Below the pieces are notes generated by a model, which saw only the letters and a list, made by a program, of their open reading frames with translations, made no database searches and was not told the origin of the DNA. From Fen-1364 sp049515135 (GTDB lineage: Bacteria > Spirochaetota > Spirochaetia > SZUA-6 > Fen-1364): a DNA stretch of 64,000 bases. The translations under genes and the position numbers were made by a program. Below are positions 34,328 through 42,229 of this stretch, one piece after another (the stretch's first letter is position 1; every line of letters starts with the position of its first letter). The stretch is from NCBI GenBank assembly GCA_049515135.1, contig JBEKUJ010000011.1, positions 62,001 through 126,000 of the forward strand, written 5' to 3'.

Positions 34328-35341
34328 TCAAGCTTCCCGCGGAAGCGCGGCGGGCAGGCGGACCAGGCCCTTCTCCGTGAACCACCGCCAGGTGTCGCGG
34401 ATGGTTTCTTCGAGGTCGCGCGGCCTGTATCCCAGCTCGCGCTCGGCGCGTTGGTGGCTGATCAGCCGGTTCCCGCGGAGCGCAGCCAGGGAATACCCTG
34501 TGAAAAGGGGTTCCTTTGAAAGAAGGAGCGAAAAGAGGGTGGAAACAGGCGCGCTGATCCGGGCCACGACGTACGGGCATGTGAGCCGGGGCGCCCGCCG
34601 TCCCGCCGCATCGCATATCATGCGCGCAATCTCCCCCATGGAAGCCCACCGGCCCCCCAGCAGATATCGCGAGCCCCGGGGCGCGCCCTCGGCCGCGTTG
34701 ACGGCCGCCTCGGCAACATCGCGCACGTCCACCCAGTCGTACCCTCCGTCGATCAGCATCGGGATGGCCCCTGTGGCGAAGGCAATGATGGCCCGGCCCA
34801 TGAGGGACGGCCGGTTGTCCAGAGGCCCGACAACCGCCGTGGGATTCAGGATGACCGCATCCATGCCTTCGGCAATGGCCTTTCGCACCTCGGTTTCAGC
34901 CAGCGCCTTGGACAGGGCGTACGGTGAGCCTGTCCTGCCGTCTTCCAGGGACCTGCCTTCGTCTAAAGTCGAATCAAGCGGTCTGGGGCTGAAAGCCTCG
35001 ATGGAGCTGAAATGCACGAGCCTTCGCACTCCCGCCGCACGGCAGGAGTCGATCACGTTGCGTGTGCCTGCAACGTTGGTCTTCGTGACCTCCGCGGCGT
35101 CCCTGTGCGTGATCGAGATCCGGGCCGCAGCGTGGAACACGATCTCGGAGCCGGCAAAGGCGCGCCGCAGCGACTCCGCGTCCGACAAGGAAGCATGGAC
35201 CTCCTGGACAGGAAGTGATTCGAGTCCGGTCGTCCGCGTATGGATAATGGCCCGAACGGAATAGCCGCGCTCGCACAGACGTGTGGCCAGGGCTGTTCCC
35301 ACGTGACCGGTTGAACCTGTTAGTGTGACTGTCATGGACAT
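34328..35341 (-). CDS. NAD(P)-dependent epimerase, dihydroflavonol reductase-like (extended SDR)
   Basis: 337 aa Rossmann-fold enzyme. GSTGHVGTAL at the N-terminus, the Ser region HFSSIEAFSP, the catalytic YALSK and the family marker LNPTAVVGPLDNRPS are as in the HpnA/DFR-like group. Substrate unknown. The second ATG at 35335 is an equally possible start. A perfect 9-bp hairpin (35343-35373) sits directly upstream of the start and no Shine-Dalgarno is seen, so initiation could be controlled by that structure. Confidence 0.85.
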   Translation of the reverse strand: MSMTVTLTGSTGHVGTALATRLCERGYSVRAIIHTRTTGLESLPVQEVHASLSDAESLRRAFAGSEIVFHAAARISITHRDAAEVTKTNVAGTRNVIDSCRAAGVRRLVHFSSIEAFSPRPLDSTLDEGRSLEDGRTGSPYALSKALAETEVRKAIAEGMDAVILNPTAVVGPLDNRPSLMGRAIIAFATGAIPMLIDGGYDWVDVRDVAEAAVNAAEGAPRGSRYLLGGRWASMGEIARMICDAAGRRAPRLTCPYVVARISAPVSTLFSLLLSKEPLFTGYSLAALRGNRLISHQRAERELGYRPRDLEETIRDTWRWFTEKGLVRLPAALPREA

Positions 35342-35342
35342 G

Positions 35343-35373
35343 CTTCGGCTCCCGATGGCATAGAGAGCCGAAG
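35343..35373 (-). terminator. 9-bp perfect hairpin upstream of the SDR gene
   Basis: CTTCGGCTC (35343-35351) pairs with GAGCCGAAG (35365-35373), loop 13 nt. On the minus strand it lies just after the small membrane-protein gene and just before the SDR start. No T-run follows, so it could be a terminator of the first gene, a processing site, or a translational control element for the second. Confidence 0.4.
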
Positions 35374-35379
35374 TATATC

Positions 35380-35820
35380 CTATTCCCAGCTTATCTTGAA
35401 GCTGCCGGCGCTCATCTCAATATTCGGCGGCCGTCGCCGGGTCAGCACCGCAACCGCGGTCAAACCGCCGGTCAGAACGCACACGGCGCCGCCGCCGATA
35501 AGGAGGCCCAGCTTGCTTGTGGGCTCCGGGTCCAGGAAAGCCAGGACCACCATCATCATGCCCGCTGCGCTCATGCCGACGGCCACTCCGACGGCCGTCC
35601 AGTCCGCCGCGGAGATGCCGGCCTTGATCCCCATGGCCGCCAGGGACTGGCTCTGCGGGTCGAGCCCGACCCGCGCGTCATCCACAAGGAGCACCGGCTG
35701 CCTGTCCCGGTAAGCCTTCGCAAGATGCTCGAACCACCCCGGCTGGCTGGTTCGTATGGTCCCCTCGGTTCCTCCGGTCTCTTTGGACCGGTGCGGCCAT
35801 GGAAGTCTCATGCGCTGCAT
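35380..35820 (-). CDS. Membrane protein of unknown function
   Basis: 146 aa, not recognised. The first about 75 residues are soluble (QPVLLVDDARVGLDPQSQS), followed by two transmembrane segments (about 76-95, VGVAVGMSAAGMMMVVLAF, and 103-125). It ends NIEMSAGSFKISWE, a short C-terminal tail. The start may be 35820 or the internal ATG three codons later. It is divergent from the GH3-like gene with a 45-nt gap. Confidence 0.6.
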   Translation of the reverse strand: MQRMRLPWPHRSKETGGTEGTIRTSQPGWFEHLAKAYRDRQPVLLVDDARVGLDPQSQSLAAMGIKAGISAADWTAVGVAVGMSAAGMMMVVLAFLDPEPTSKLGLLIGGGAVCVLTGGLTAVAVLTRRRPPNIEMSAGSFKISWE

Positions 35821-35865
35821 TGTGTCCCAAATCAGCGCAATGGTGTAGAGTGCCTCACACGGCTC

Positions 35866-37164
35866 ATGCGCGCTTCAGCAATTGTCGCCCTGACGCTCCT
35901 CCTGATCGATCCTCTGCCCACGCAGGCTGACACGCCGGTTGTGAATGCCCTGGCTGCGCGCGGGCGTCTTGGCATTCCGGTCGAGCGAGCCCGGCTGCTG
36001 GAGTCCGAGCTTGGTCAGCTGTTCATTGTGAACGTGGACGGGTTCGGCCATGCCGACGGGCCTCTGGCCCTTGAGCCGGACTTTAGGCCAATGGTGGAGC
36101 GGCTGCAGGTGGGCGGGGTCATTCCCCATTACGGCTCTTCGGACTACCGGAAGATCCGCAGGACCAACCGCGCGCTTTCCCTCATGACCAGGCTGCCGCT
36201 TCTCATTTGCTGCGACATTGTGCGGGTTCGCTCGACGGCGAGGGGACGCTCCATGAGCGCGGCGTTCGGGGACGGGTACGTGGGCGGCTTCATCGGCCGG
36301 TACAGGGCGATGCCGGACAGCCGGTTCAGGACCCTCGCTTCGCTTTCCGCGTTCGTCTTCGCTGCCCTGGGAATGAACGTTGCCCTGGGACCGACAGTGG
36401 ACGACAGCACGCAGGACCCCTCCACCGAGTCGCGCGCCCGGACGGTCCTGGAAGAGCTTTCGAGGTTCGGACTCCAGCCTGTGCTGAAGCACTTCCCCTT
36501 CCAGCCGACCGGCGCAAACCTCCACCGTTCCTCCCCTGACACAAAAGTCCCGCTGGAAATCGCGGAGAAGCGTTTCTCGGTCTTTCGCGATCTTGCCGGC
36601 TTATCGACCCTCCTGATGACCACGCATCTCAATGACTCCCGGGTGGACGGCAGCATCGTGACATTCAGTCCCGCCTGGCTCGGGATACTTCGCCGGGACA
36701 CCGGTTTCTCCGGTCTTCTCATGTCCGACGGGCTCCTCATGTTGAAGAACTACAAGGACAGGACCGGGCTCGAGGGCGGCCCTCAACAGGCGGACCTGGA
36801 TCCAACGGCAGCATGGGCGGTCAGGGCAATCATCGCGGGCCACGATTTCGTGATTGTCGAAGGCTCGGCGGCCCAAACCATCCGGGCATTCGATGGCGTC
36901 CTCAGTGAGGCGTGCACCGGAACACCTGTGGGGAACGAGCTCGCCGGCAGGATAGAGGAGTCGTACAATCGAGTCCGGCGATTCAAGGAGAGCAATGAAG
37001 CCCTGCTGACCAGGCAGATCGATGTGCCGACATCGACAATCGACGAGATCATCGCCATGATGCCGCCGGAAAATGCAGACCTGCACGCGTTCCGCTTCCC
37101 GGCGGGGTCGCTGGGCGCCGTGGCGCCCCAGCTTGCCGGCACTGCGGAGGATGGAGCCCCATGA
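35866..37164 (+). CDS. Exported GH3 (NagZ-like) family protein, divergent
   Basis: 432 aa from the ATG at 35866, beginning with a signal peptide (MRASAIVALTLLLIDPLPTQA). The fold is recognisable from LGQLFIVNVDGF, VGGVIPHYG, LGMNVALGPTVD and the KHFP motif of GH3 beta-N-acetylhexosaminidases. The nucleophile Asp is present in LLMSDGLLML, but the general acid/base His loop of NagZ (normally GHG..DSH) is altered to HFPFQPTGANLHRSSPDTK, so activity on peptidoglycan fragments is doubtful. Its stop overlaps the LysE start by 4 bp. Confidence 0.8.
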   Translation: MRASAIVALTLLLIDPLPTQADTPVVNALAARGRLGIPVERARLLESELGQLFIVNVDGFGHADGPLALEPDFRPMVERLQVGGVIPHYGSSDYRKIRRTNRALSLMTRLPLLICCDIVRVRSTARGRSMSAAFGDGYVGGFIGRYRAMPDSRFRTLASLSAFVFAALGMNVALGPTVDDSTQDPSTESRARTVLEELSRFGLQPVLKHFPFQPTGANLHRSSPDTKVPLEIAEKRFSVFRDLAGLSTLLMTTHLNDSRVDGSIVTFSPAWLGILRRDTGFSGLLMSDGLLMLKNYKDRTGLEGGPQQADLDPTAAWAVRAIIAGHDFVIVEGSAAQTIRAFDGVLSEACTGTPVGNELAGRIEESYNRVRRFKESNEALLTRQIDVPTSTIDEIIAMMPPENADLHAFRFPAGSLGAVAPQLAGTAEDGAP

Positions 37165-37832
37165 CACTTTCAGGCCTCTGGCTGATATTCTCCCTCTCCT
37201 TCGTCATGTCGCTGAGCGGCGCCTTGATGCCGGGTCCCATGCTTACCTACACCATCGCGCGCGCGGTGCGGTCCGGCCGCGGGGGCTGGCTGCTGGGCCC
37301 GAGAGTAGTGATCGGTCATGCGGCCCTGGAGGCGCTGCTGCTGTTCGGGCTGACCCTCGGAGTGGTCGAGTTTCTCCATGCTCCGCTTGCGACAAGGATC
37401 ATCGGAGTGACGGGAGCCATCCTCCTTGCGTGGATGGGAATCGGCCTGATCAGGGAGGCTGTCCGCGGCCGCGCGTTGGACCTGCAAGCCGGTTCCCAGC
37501 GGGAAGGGGCCTTGGTCTCCCAAATCCATCCTGCCCTGGCTGGTACCCTTGTTTCCCTGTCCAATCCTTATTTCTGGGTCTGGTGGATCACCATCGGCTC
37601 AGCTTTCCTTGTCCGTTTCGACGTGACCCTCCAGCGTTGGCAGGCTCTCCTTGCATTCTACCTCGGCCACGAGCTGGGCGACTTCGGCTGGTACACCGCT
37701 GTGTCCACCGTCCTGCACCTGGGACGTCGGAGCATCCCACCCGTCGTCACCACTGTTATTCTCGGAGCATGCGGGGTGATCATCATAGGCTTCGGCGCAT
37801 ACCTCGGTGCTTCCCCGTTTCTTTCGCATTGA
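37161..37832 (+). CDS. LysE/RhtB-family exporter
   Basis: 223 aa, about six transmembrane segments, with the family signature LMPGPMLTYTIARAVRSG near residues 23-40. Such proteins export amino acids or small metabolites; substrate unknown. The ATG overlaps the upstream stop codon (ATGA), so translation is coupled to the GH3-like protein. The stop codon lies inside the -35 element of the following MFS promoter. Confidence 0.88.
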   Translation: MTLSGLWLIFSLSFVMSLSGALMPGPMLTYTIARAVRSGRGGWLLGPRVVIGHAALEALLLFGLTLGVVEFLHAPLATRIIGVTGAILLAWMGIGLIREAVRGRALDLQAGSQREGALVSQIHPALAGTLVSLSNPYFWVWWITIGSAFLVRFDVTLQRWQALLAFYLGHELGDFGWYTAVSTVLHLGRRSIPPVVTTVILGACGVIIIGFGAYLGASPFLSH

Positions 37833-37857
37833 CATGCGAACCGTGTTCTGATATATC
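37829..37857 (+). promoter_or_regulatory. Strong promoter with overlapping palindrome upstream of the MFS gene
   Basis: TTGACA (37829-37834) and TATATC (37852-37857) have a 17-nt spacer. A perfect 12-nt palindrome CTGATATATCAG (37848-37859) covers the -10, a position suitable for a repressor. The leader to the ATG at 37912 is about 48 nt. Confidence 0.6.
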
Positions 37858-37911
37858 AGGTGTAAGCCCTGACATTCAAAGTCGTCTTTGGCCGGAAAGA
37901 GAGGCGTCTGC

Positions 37912-39198
37912 ATGGCCGCTGGAGTGCGAGCTGCAAATCGCTGGCTGATTGCCGCAATGGGCACGGTTCTCATGCTCTGCCTGGGCACAGTCTATGCGTG
38001 GAGCTTTTTCCAGGACCTGCTGGTACGCCAGTTCAAGGGTGACTTCGGTTGGTCCAACAGCCAGGTCGCATGGATCTTCTCCTTCGCCATTCTCTTCCTC
38101 GGGGCGACGGCAGCGTGGGGCGGAACGCGCCTGGGAAAAATCGGTCCGCGCAGAATGGCGATGGCGGGAGGCTTTCTTTTTGCCGTCGGGTACGCCGTGG
38201 GGGCCCTGGCGCTGAGTCTCAAGTCGCTTCTGCTCATGTATCTCGGCTACGGCCTGATCGGCGGGATCGGACTGGGCCTCGGCTATGTGGCCCCCGTTGC
38301 CACGGTGGCCAGGTGGTTCCCTGACAAGAAGGGTCTTGCCACGGGAATGGTCATCATGGGATTCGGCCTCGGCGCGCTTTTCATGAGCAAAGTCCTTGCT
38401 CCGCTTTTCATCGAAGTCACCGGCGGAGCCAGCCTTGTCCCGGTATTCCTCCTGCTTGCGGGCGTGTTTCTCGTGCTTGCAGTCGGCTCAGCGTGGTTCA
38501 TGCGGAATCCGCCGGAGGGCTGGCTGCCGAAAGGGTACGCCCCAGCCAGCGGGGCCAGGAGCGGCCCGGATGGAGGTCCAGCCCTCCCTGCTGCAAAGGC
38601 GGTCTTTTCCGGCAGGTTCGCTCTCATGTGGGTGGTGTTCTTCTGCAACATCACGGCTGGAATCTCCATCATAAGCTTCCAATCCCCGCTGCTGCAGAGC
38701 CTGCTGAAAAACGCCGACCCGTCCCTTTCCGCCGCAGCCCTGGCGGGCTTCGGGGCCACGCTCATAGCGGTCAGCTCGCTGTTCAATGGCGCGGGCCGAT
38801 TCTTCTGGGGCGCTGTCTCAGACAGGATCGGCAGGGCGCAGACTTTCCGGATCATGCTCGGTTCAGGCATCCTGGTCTTCGCCCTTCTTGCCGTCATTGG
38901 CAATCCCTGGCTTTTCGCCGTCCTTGCCTGCTGGGTCCTTCTGTGCTACGGCGGTGGCTTCGGCACAATGCCGGCCTTCATTGGCGACGTGTTCGGCACT
39001 CGGCTTATGCCGGCCGTCTACGGCGCTGTACTGACCGCATGGTCGGCGGGCGGGATCGTCGGTCCGCAGATCGTCGCGGTCCTGAAGGACCGGCTCCCCG
39101 ACCGGGCCTCCACGCCGTCCTTCATCGTGAGCGGCGCTTTTCTTGTCGTCGGGTTTGTGCTTGCATTGTTCATGGAGGGCTCAAGGAGATCGATATGA
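37912..39198 (+). CDS. MFS transporter, oxalate/formate antiporter (OFA) type
   Basis: 428 aa with 12 predicted transmembrane segments. GTVYAWSFFQ in helix 1, then GLGLGYVAPVATVARWFPDKKGLATG (read in two parts: LGYVAP and ARWFPDKKG), and SDRIGR in the middle loop are typical of OFA-family carboxylate exchangers. It may import or exchange an organic acid; substrate not determinable. It has its own strong promoter. The final codon overlaps the aldo/keto reductase ATG by 4 bp. Confidence 0.88.
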   Translation: MAAGVRAANRWLIAAMGTVLMLCLGTVYAWSFFQDLLVRQFKGDFGWSNSQVAWIFSFAILFLGATAAWGGTRLGKIGPRRMAMAGGFLFAVGYAVGALALSLKSLLLMYLGYGLIGGIGLGLGYVAPVATVARWFPDKKGLATGMVIMGFGLGALFMSKVLAPLFIEVTGGASLVPVFLLLAGVFLVLAVGSAWFMRNPPEGWLPKGYAPASGARSGPDGGPALPAAKAVFSGRFALMWVVFFCNITAGISIISFQSPLLQSLLKNADPSLSAAALAGFGATLIAVSSLFNGAGRFFWGAVSDRIGRAQTFRIMLGSGILVFALLAVIGNPWLFAVLACWVLLCYGGGFGTMPAFIGDVFGTRLMPAVYGAVLTAWSAGGIVGPQIVAVLKDRLPDRASTPSFIVSGAFLVVGFVLALFMEGSRRSI

Positions 39199-40319
39199 AA
39201 TACAGGAGTTTTGGCCGCACCGGCTGGAACGCTTCCGCCCTTGGATTCGGCTGCATGAGGCTTCCCTGCCTCGGAAGACCGGAGAAAGTCGATGAGAAGC
39301 TCACCATCCGCATGATCCGTTCTGCAATAGACGCCGGAGTCAACTACGTGGACACGGCCTATCCTTACCACGGAGGGAAGAGCGAGATTGTCGTGGGCAA
39401 CGCGTTGAAGGACGGGTATCGGGACAAGGTGAAGCTTGCGGATAAGATGCCTGTCTGGCTTGTCAAGCAGGCGTCGGATTTCGACAGGCTCTTCAATGAG
39501 CAGCTTCAGAGACTCCAGACGGACCACATCGACCTGTACCTGCTGCACTCCCTGGGAAGGGCAAACTGGGACAACGCGCGCAAGTTCGGGGTCCTGGACT
39601 GGGCAGAGCGCCAGGTGGCTGCAGGGAGGATTCAGTGGATCGGTTTCTCTTTCCATGACGAGCTCCCCGTTTTCAAGGAGATCGTGGATGCCTGGGACAA
39701 ATGGACCTTCTGCATGATCTTCTATAATTACGCGAGCGAACAGATCCAGGCAGGCACGGCCGGCCTCCGCTATGCGGCTGCGAAAGGGCTTGCCGTTGCG
39801 GTTATGGAGCCCATCATGGGAGGCAACCTGGTGAACCCCCCGCCCGCGGTCAAGGCCCTGTGGGACACGGCGCCGAAGAGCCGGACCCCCGCGGAATGGG
39901 CCCTCCAATGGGTATGGAACAAGCCCGAGGTCAGCGTAGTGTTGAGCGGCATGAGCAGCATGGAGCAGGTCCAGGAAAACCTGGCAAGCGCGGAGCGCTC
40001 TGCAGTCGATTCCCTTTCAAAGGAAGAGATTGCATTGGTAAGCCGGGTGGCCGCGACGTACGAGAAGCTGCGTCCCATCCCCTGCACGCAATGCGGCTAC
40101 TGCATGCCGTGCCCCAGCGGCGTGAACATTCCGCGAGTGCTGGACATCTACAACAAAGGGGTCGCGTTCGCGAACCCTGACTGGGCAAAGAGAGAGTACA
40201 CGTTCGTCCCGGCCCCCGAACGCGCAGGGGAATGCACGGAGTGCCTGGAGTGCGAGGGCAAATGCCCGCAGGACGTTCCTGTCCATGAGTGGATGAAGAG
40301 GATCGCGGCAGAGTTCTAG
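39195..40319 (+). CDS. Aldo/keto reductase with C-terminal [4Fe-4S] ferredoxin domain
   Basis: 374 aa. The AKR barrel (residues 1 to about 285) shows the catalytic tetrad: Asp in NYVDTAYPYHG with the Tyr, Lys in KLADKMP and His in YLLHSLG. The C-terminal about 80 residues carry two cysteine sets, CTQCGYCMPCPSG and CTECLECEGKCPQ, enough for two [4Fe-4S] clusters. The fusion suggests electron exchange with ferredoxin as well as NAD(P)H. AAGGAG precedes the ATG at 39195, which overlaps the MFS stop. Confidence 0.92.
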   Translation: MKYRSFGRTGWNASALGFGCMRLPCLGRPEKVDEKLTIRMIRSAIDAGVNYVDTAYPYHGGKSEIVVGNALKDGYRDKVKLADKMPVWLVKQASDFDRLFNEQLQRLQTDHIDLYLLHSLGRANWDNARKFGVLDWAERQVAAGRIQWIGFSFHDELPVFKEIVDAWDKWTFCMIFYNYASEQIQAGTAGLRYAAAKGLAVAVMEPIMGGNLVNPPPAVKALWDTAPKSRTPAEWALQWVWNKPEVSVVLSGMSSMEQVQENLASAERSAVDSLSKEEIALVSRVAATYEKLRPIPCTQCGYCMPCPSGVNIPRVLDIYNKGVAFANPDWAKREYTFVPAPERAGECTECLECEGKCPQDVPVHEWMKRIAAEF

Positions 40320-40343
40320 CAAACCAAGGCTCGCCCTGGTTTG
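40320..40343. terminator. Hairpin after the aldo/keto reductase gene
   Basis: CAAACCA (40320-40326) pairs with TGGTTTG (40337-40343), 7 bp with a 10-nt loop, starting one base after the stop codon; a second hairpin TCGGC/GCCGA follows at 40345-40362. GC-rich with no long T-run. Confidence 0.4.
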
Positions 40344-40431
40344 TTCGGCTCGGCCTCGCCGACGAGTGCCTGCTTGACTGCGCTGTTCTTTTTTGGCAGA
40401 GGTGATCGAGACTATACTGAGCGCGCTGCTG

Positions 40432-40459
40432 AGAAGCTGACCGTGCATCGTAAGCTTCT
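40432..40459. terminator. Possible two-way terminator between the aldo/keto reductase gene and glyA
   Basis: AGAAGCT (40432-40438) pairs with AGCTTCT (40453-40459), then TTT follows on the plus strand. It lies 11 nt beyond the glyA stop, in the convergent gap. Confidence 0.4.
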
Positions 40460-40469
40460 TTTGCCAGTC

Positions 40470-41966
40470 TCAACAGAACGCTTCTTTCATGAACGGCAGA
40501 TCGAGTTGAGGGTACACGGGAAACCGGTCCAGGAGAGCTGTGACCCGCTTTCGAGCTTCTGAACGCGCCACGGGATCCACCTGGTATTTGGCCTTGCTCA
40601 CCGTGCCATCAGGGTTCTTGCCGGGCTTTGTCGCTGCCAGCACAAGGCCGATCACGTCCCCGATTTCCCGCATTTCAGCGGGTCCCATGCCGAGGGTCGT
40701 GACGGCAGGCGTTCCCATCCGTAATCCGCTCGTATACCAGGGGCCATTGCGGTCGAAGGGCAGGGAGTTGCGGTTCAGCGTGATCCCGCACGAGTGAAGG
40801 GCGCTCTCCGCCTGCCGGCCCGTCAACCCGAGCGGGACGACATTGACGAGGAGAAGGTGATTGTCCGTGCCTCCCGTGACCACCGTGAGGCCGGCAGCCA
40901 TGCAGGCGTCCGCCAGCGCTTGCGCGTTTTCCACGATCCTGCGGGAATACGCCTTGAACTCTTCCGACCGCGCCTCACGCAAAGCAACCGCCTTGGCAGC
41001 AACAACGTGGGGAAGGGGTCCGCCCATCATGAGCGGGCATCCCTTGTCCAGCGCGTCCGCGAACTCCGAGGTGGAAAAGACGATCCCGGCCCGGGGACCG
41101 CGCAGGGTCTTGTGCGTCGTCGTCGTCACGACGTGCGCGTGCGGGAAGGGGCTGAAGTCACCGGTGAAAACGCCGCCTGCCACGAGGCCCGCAAAGTGCG
41201 CCATGTCGACCATGAGGACGGCGCCCACCGAATCAGCAATGGCGCGCATCCTCCTGAAATCGATCCGTCGTGGGTAGGCGGAATAGCCGGCAAGCAGAAT
41301 GAGCGGCCTGACCTCGATCGCCTTTGCCTGAATCTCGTCATAGTCCAGCAGGAACGTATCGCTTCGTACCGCGTAGGAGTGGATGTCGAACATTCGGGCC
41401 GAGAGGTTGTAGCGGTAGCCGTGAGTCAGATGCCCTCCCGAATAGTAGTTCAGTCCGAGCAATCGCTGATTTCCAAGCGTTGCCCGAAGATCCGCCCACT
41501 GGAGGTCACTCAGCTCATACAGATTCGTTGCTCCGAGCTTTTCCAGCGCCGGCGTCTCGACCCGAGTCGTGAGAATGGCCCAGTACGCCATGAGATTGGC
41601 ATCGGCCCCGCAGTGGGGCTGCACGTTCGCATAGTCCGCGCCGAAAAGCCCCCGTGCCTCGGCCTGCGCCAGCTCCTCGATGTCGTCGACGTTGTCGTTT
41701 CCGGCGTAAAACCTGTGGCGCGGATAGCCTTCGGCGTATTTGTCCGTGAGGAGATTCCCCATGGCGAGCTGGACGGCGAGCGAGCAGTAGTTCTCGCTGG
41801 CGATCAGTTTGATGTTCGACCGTTGTTTCTCCAGCTCACGGACAATCGATCTGGCGATCTCGGGCGCTGACCGGACTATCGCCTGGAGCGACGCAATGTA
41901 CGCGACCGTCTCGGGATCGAACGACGGGTGTGTGCTCAGATACGACAGGAGAGGACTGGCAGGCAT
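40470..41966 (-). CDS. glyA: Serine hydroxymethyltransferase, long form
   Basis: 498 aa PLP enzyme converting serine to glycine and charging tetrahydrofolate with a one-carbon unit. The PLP Lys is in VVTTTTHKTLRGPRAG, and LIASENYCS near residue 55 and MVDMAHFAGL are typical. It is about 80 residues longer than the usual enzyme because of an insert after the QPHCGADANL segment, like the Chlamydia/spirochaete form. The start at 41966 has a strong Shine-Dalgarno (AAGGAG) inside a long leader that carries a likely ZTP riboswitch. Confidence 0.95.
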   Translation of the reverse strand: MPASPLLSYLSTHPSFDPETVAYIASLQAIVRSAPEIARSIVRELEKQRSNIKLIASENYCSLAVQLAMGNLLTDKYAEGYPRHRFYAGNDNVDDIEELAQAEARGLFGADYANVQPHCGADANLMAYWAILTTRVETPALEKLGATNLYELSDLQWADLRATLGNQRLLGLNYYSGGHLTHGYRYNLSARMFDIHSYAVRSDTFLLDYDEIQAKAIEVRPLILLAGYSAYPRRIDFRRMRAIADSVGAVLMVDMAHFAGLVAGGVFTGDFSPFPHAHVVTTTTHKTLRGPRAGIVFSTSEFADALDKGCPLMMGGPLPHVVAAKAVALREARSEEFKAYSRRIVENAQALADACMAAGLTVVTGGTDNHLLLVNVVPLGLTGRQAESALHSCGITLNRNSLPFDRNGPWYTSGLRMGTPAVTTLGMGPAEMREIGDVIGLVLAATKPGKNPDGTVSKAKYQVDPVARSEARKRVTALLDRFPVYPQLDLPFMKEAFC

Positions 41967-42011
41967 GGAAACTCCTTCTGGGAAGAATCCGCTGTGCTCC
42001 AGCGGCTCGCG

Positions 42012-42092
42012 GGAGGCGCCCAGGCGTACGACGCCCAACCCGACCAAAGCTCCCCGATGGTGTGTCCATCTCCAACGCCAGTCGCTTTCGCG
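42012..42092 (-). ncRNA. Probable ZTP (pfl) riboswitch in the glyA leader
   Basis: Minus-strand RNA contains, in the right order, the conserved blocks of the pfl motif: GACUGGCG (42076-42083), hairpin GAUGG/CCAUC, GGGGAGC (42049-42055) and CGCCUGGGCG (about 42017-42026). Stem AAAGC/GCUUU closes the first domain and GGCG/CGCC can form the pseudoknot. ZTP riboswitches are known upstream of glyA and purine or folate genes, where ZMP/ZTP signals folate shortage. Downstream, CCGCTG/CAGCGG (41990-42006) may be the expression switch. Confidence 0.8.
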
Positions 42093-42137
42093 TGCAAGCA
42101 ACGCTCGACGCGATGGCGGCCCATGACCGTCATCAGG

Positions 42138-42166
42138 AACTTACTGCGGTACGTCTTTAGATTCAA
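42138..42166 (-). promoter_or_regulatory. Candidate glyA promoter
   Basis: Minus-strand TTGAAT (42161-42166) and TAAGTT (42138-42143), spacer 17 nt. It would start the transcript about 40 nt before the riboswitch candidate. Confidence 0.4.
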
Positions 42167-42229
42167 GACAGGAGCCTTTTCGACATCCCCTTTACACGCC
42201 AGGCTGAGCCATGTTCAAATTGCACTCCC

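Noticed and set aside
38493..39194. Extension of the aldo/keto reductase frame into the MFS gene.
   Set aside because: The ATG at 39195 has a Shine-Dalgarno and matches the AKR N-terminus; the extension is a shadow of the MFS gene.
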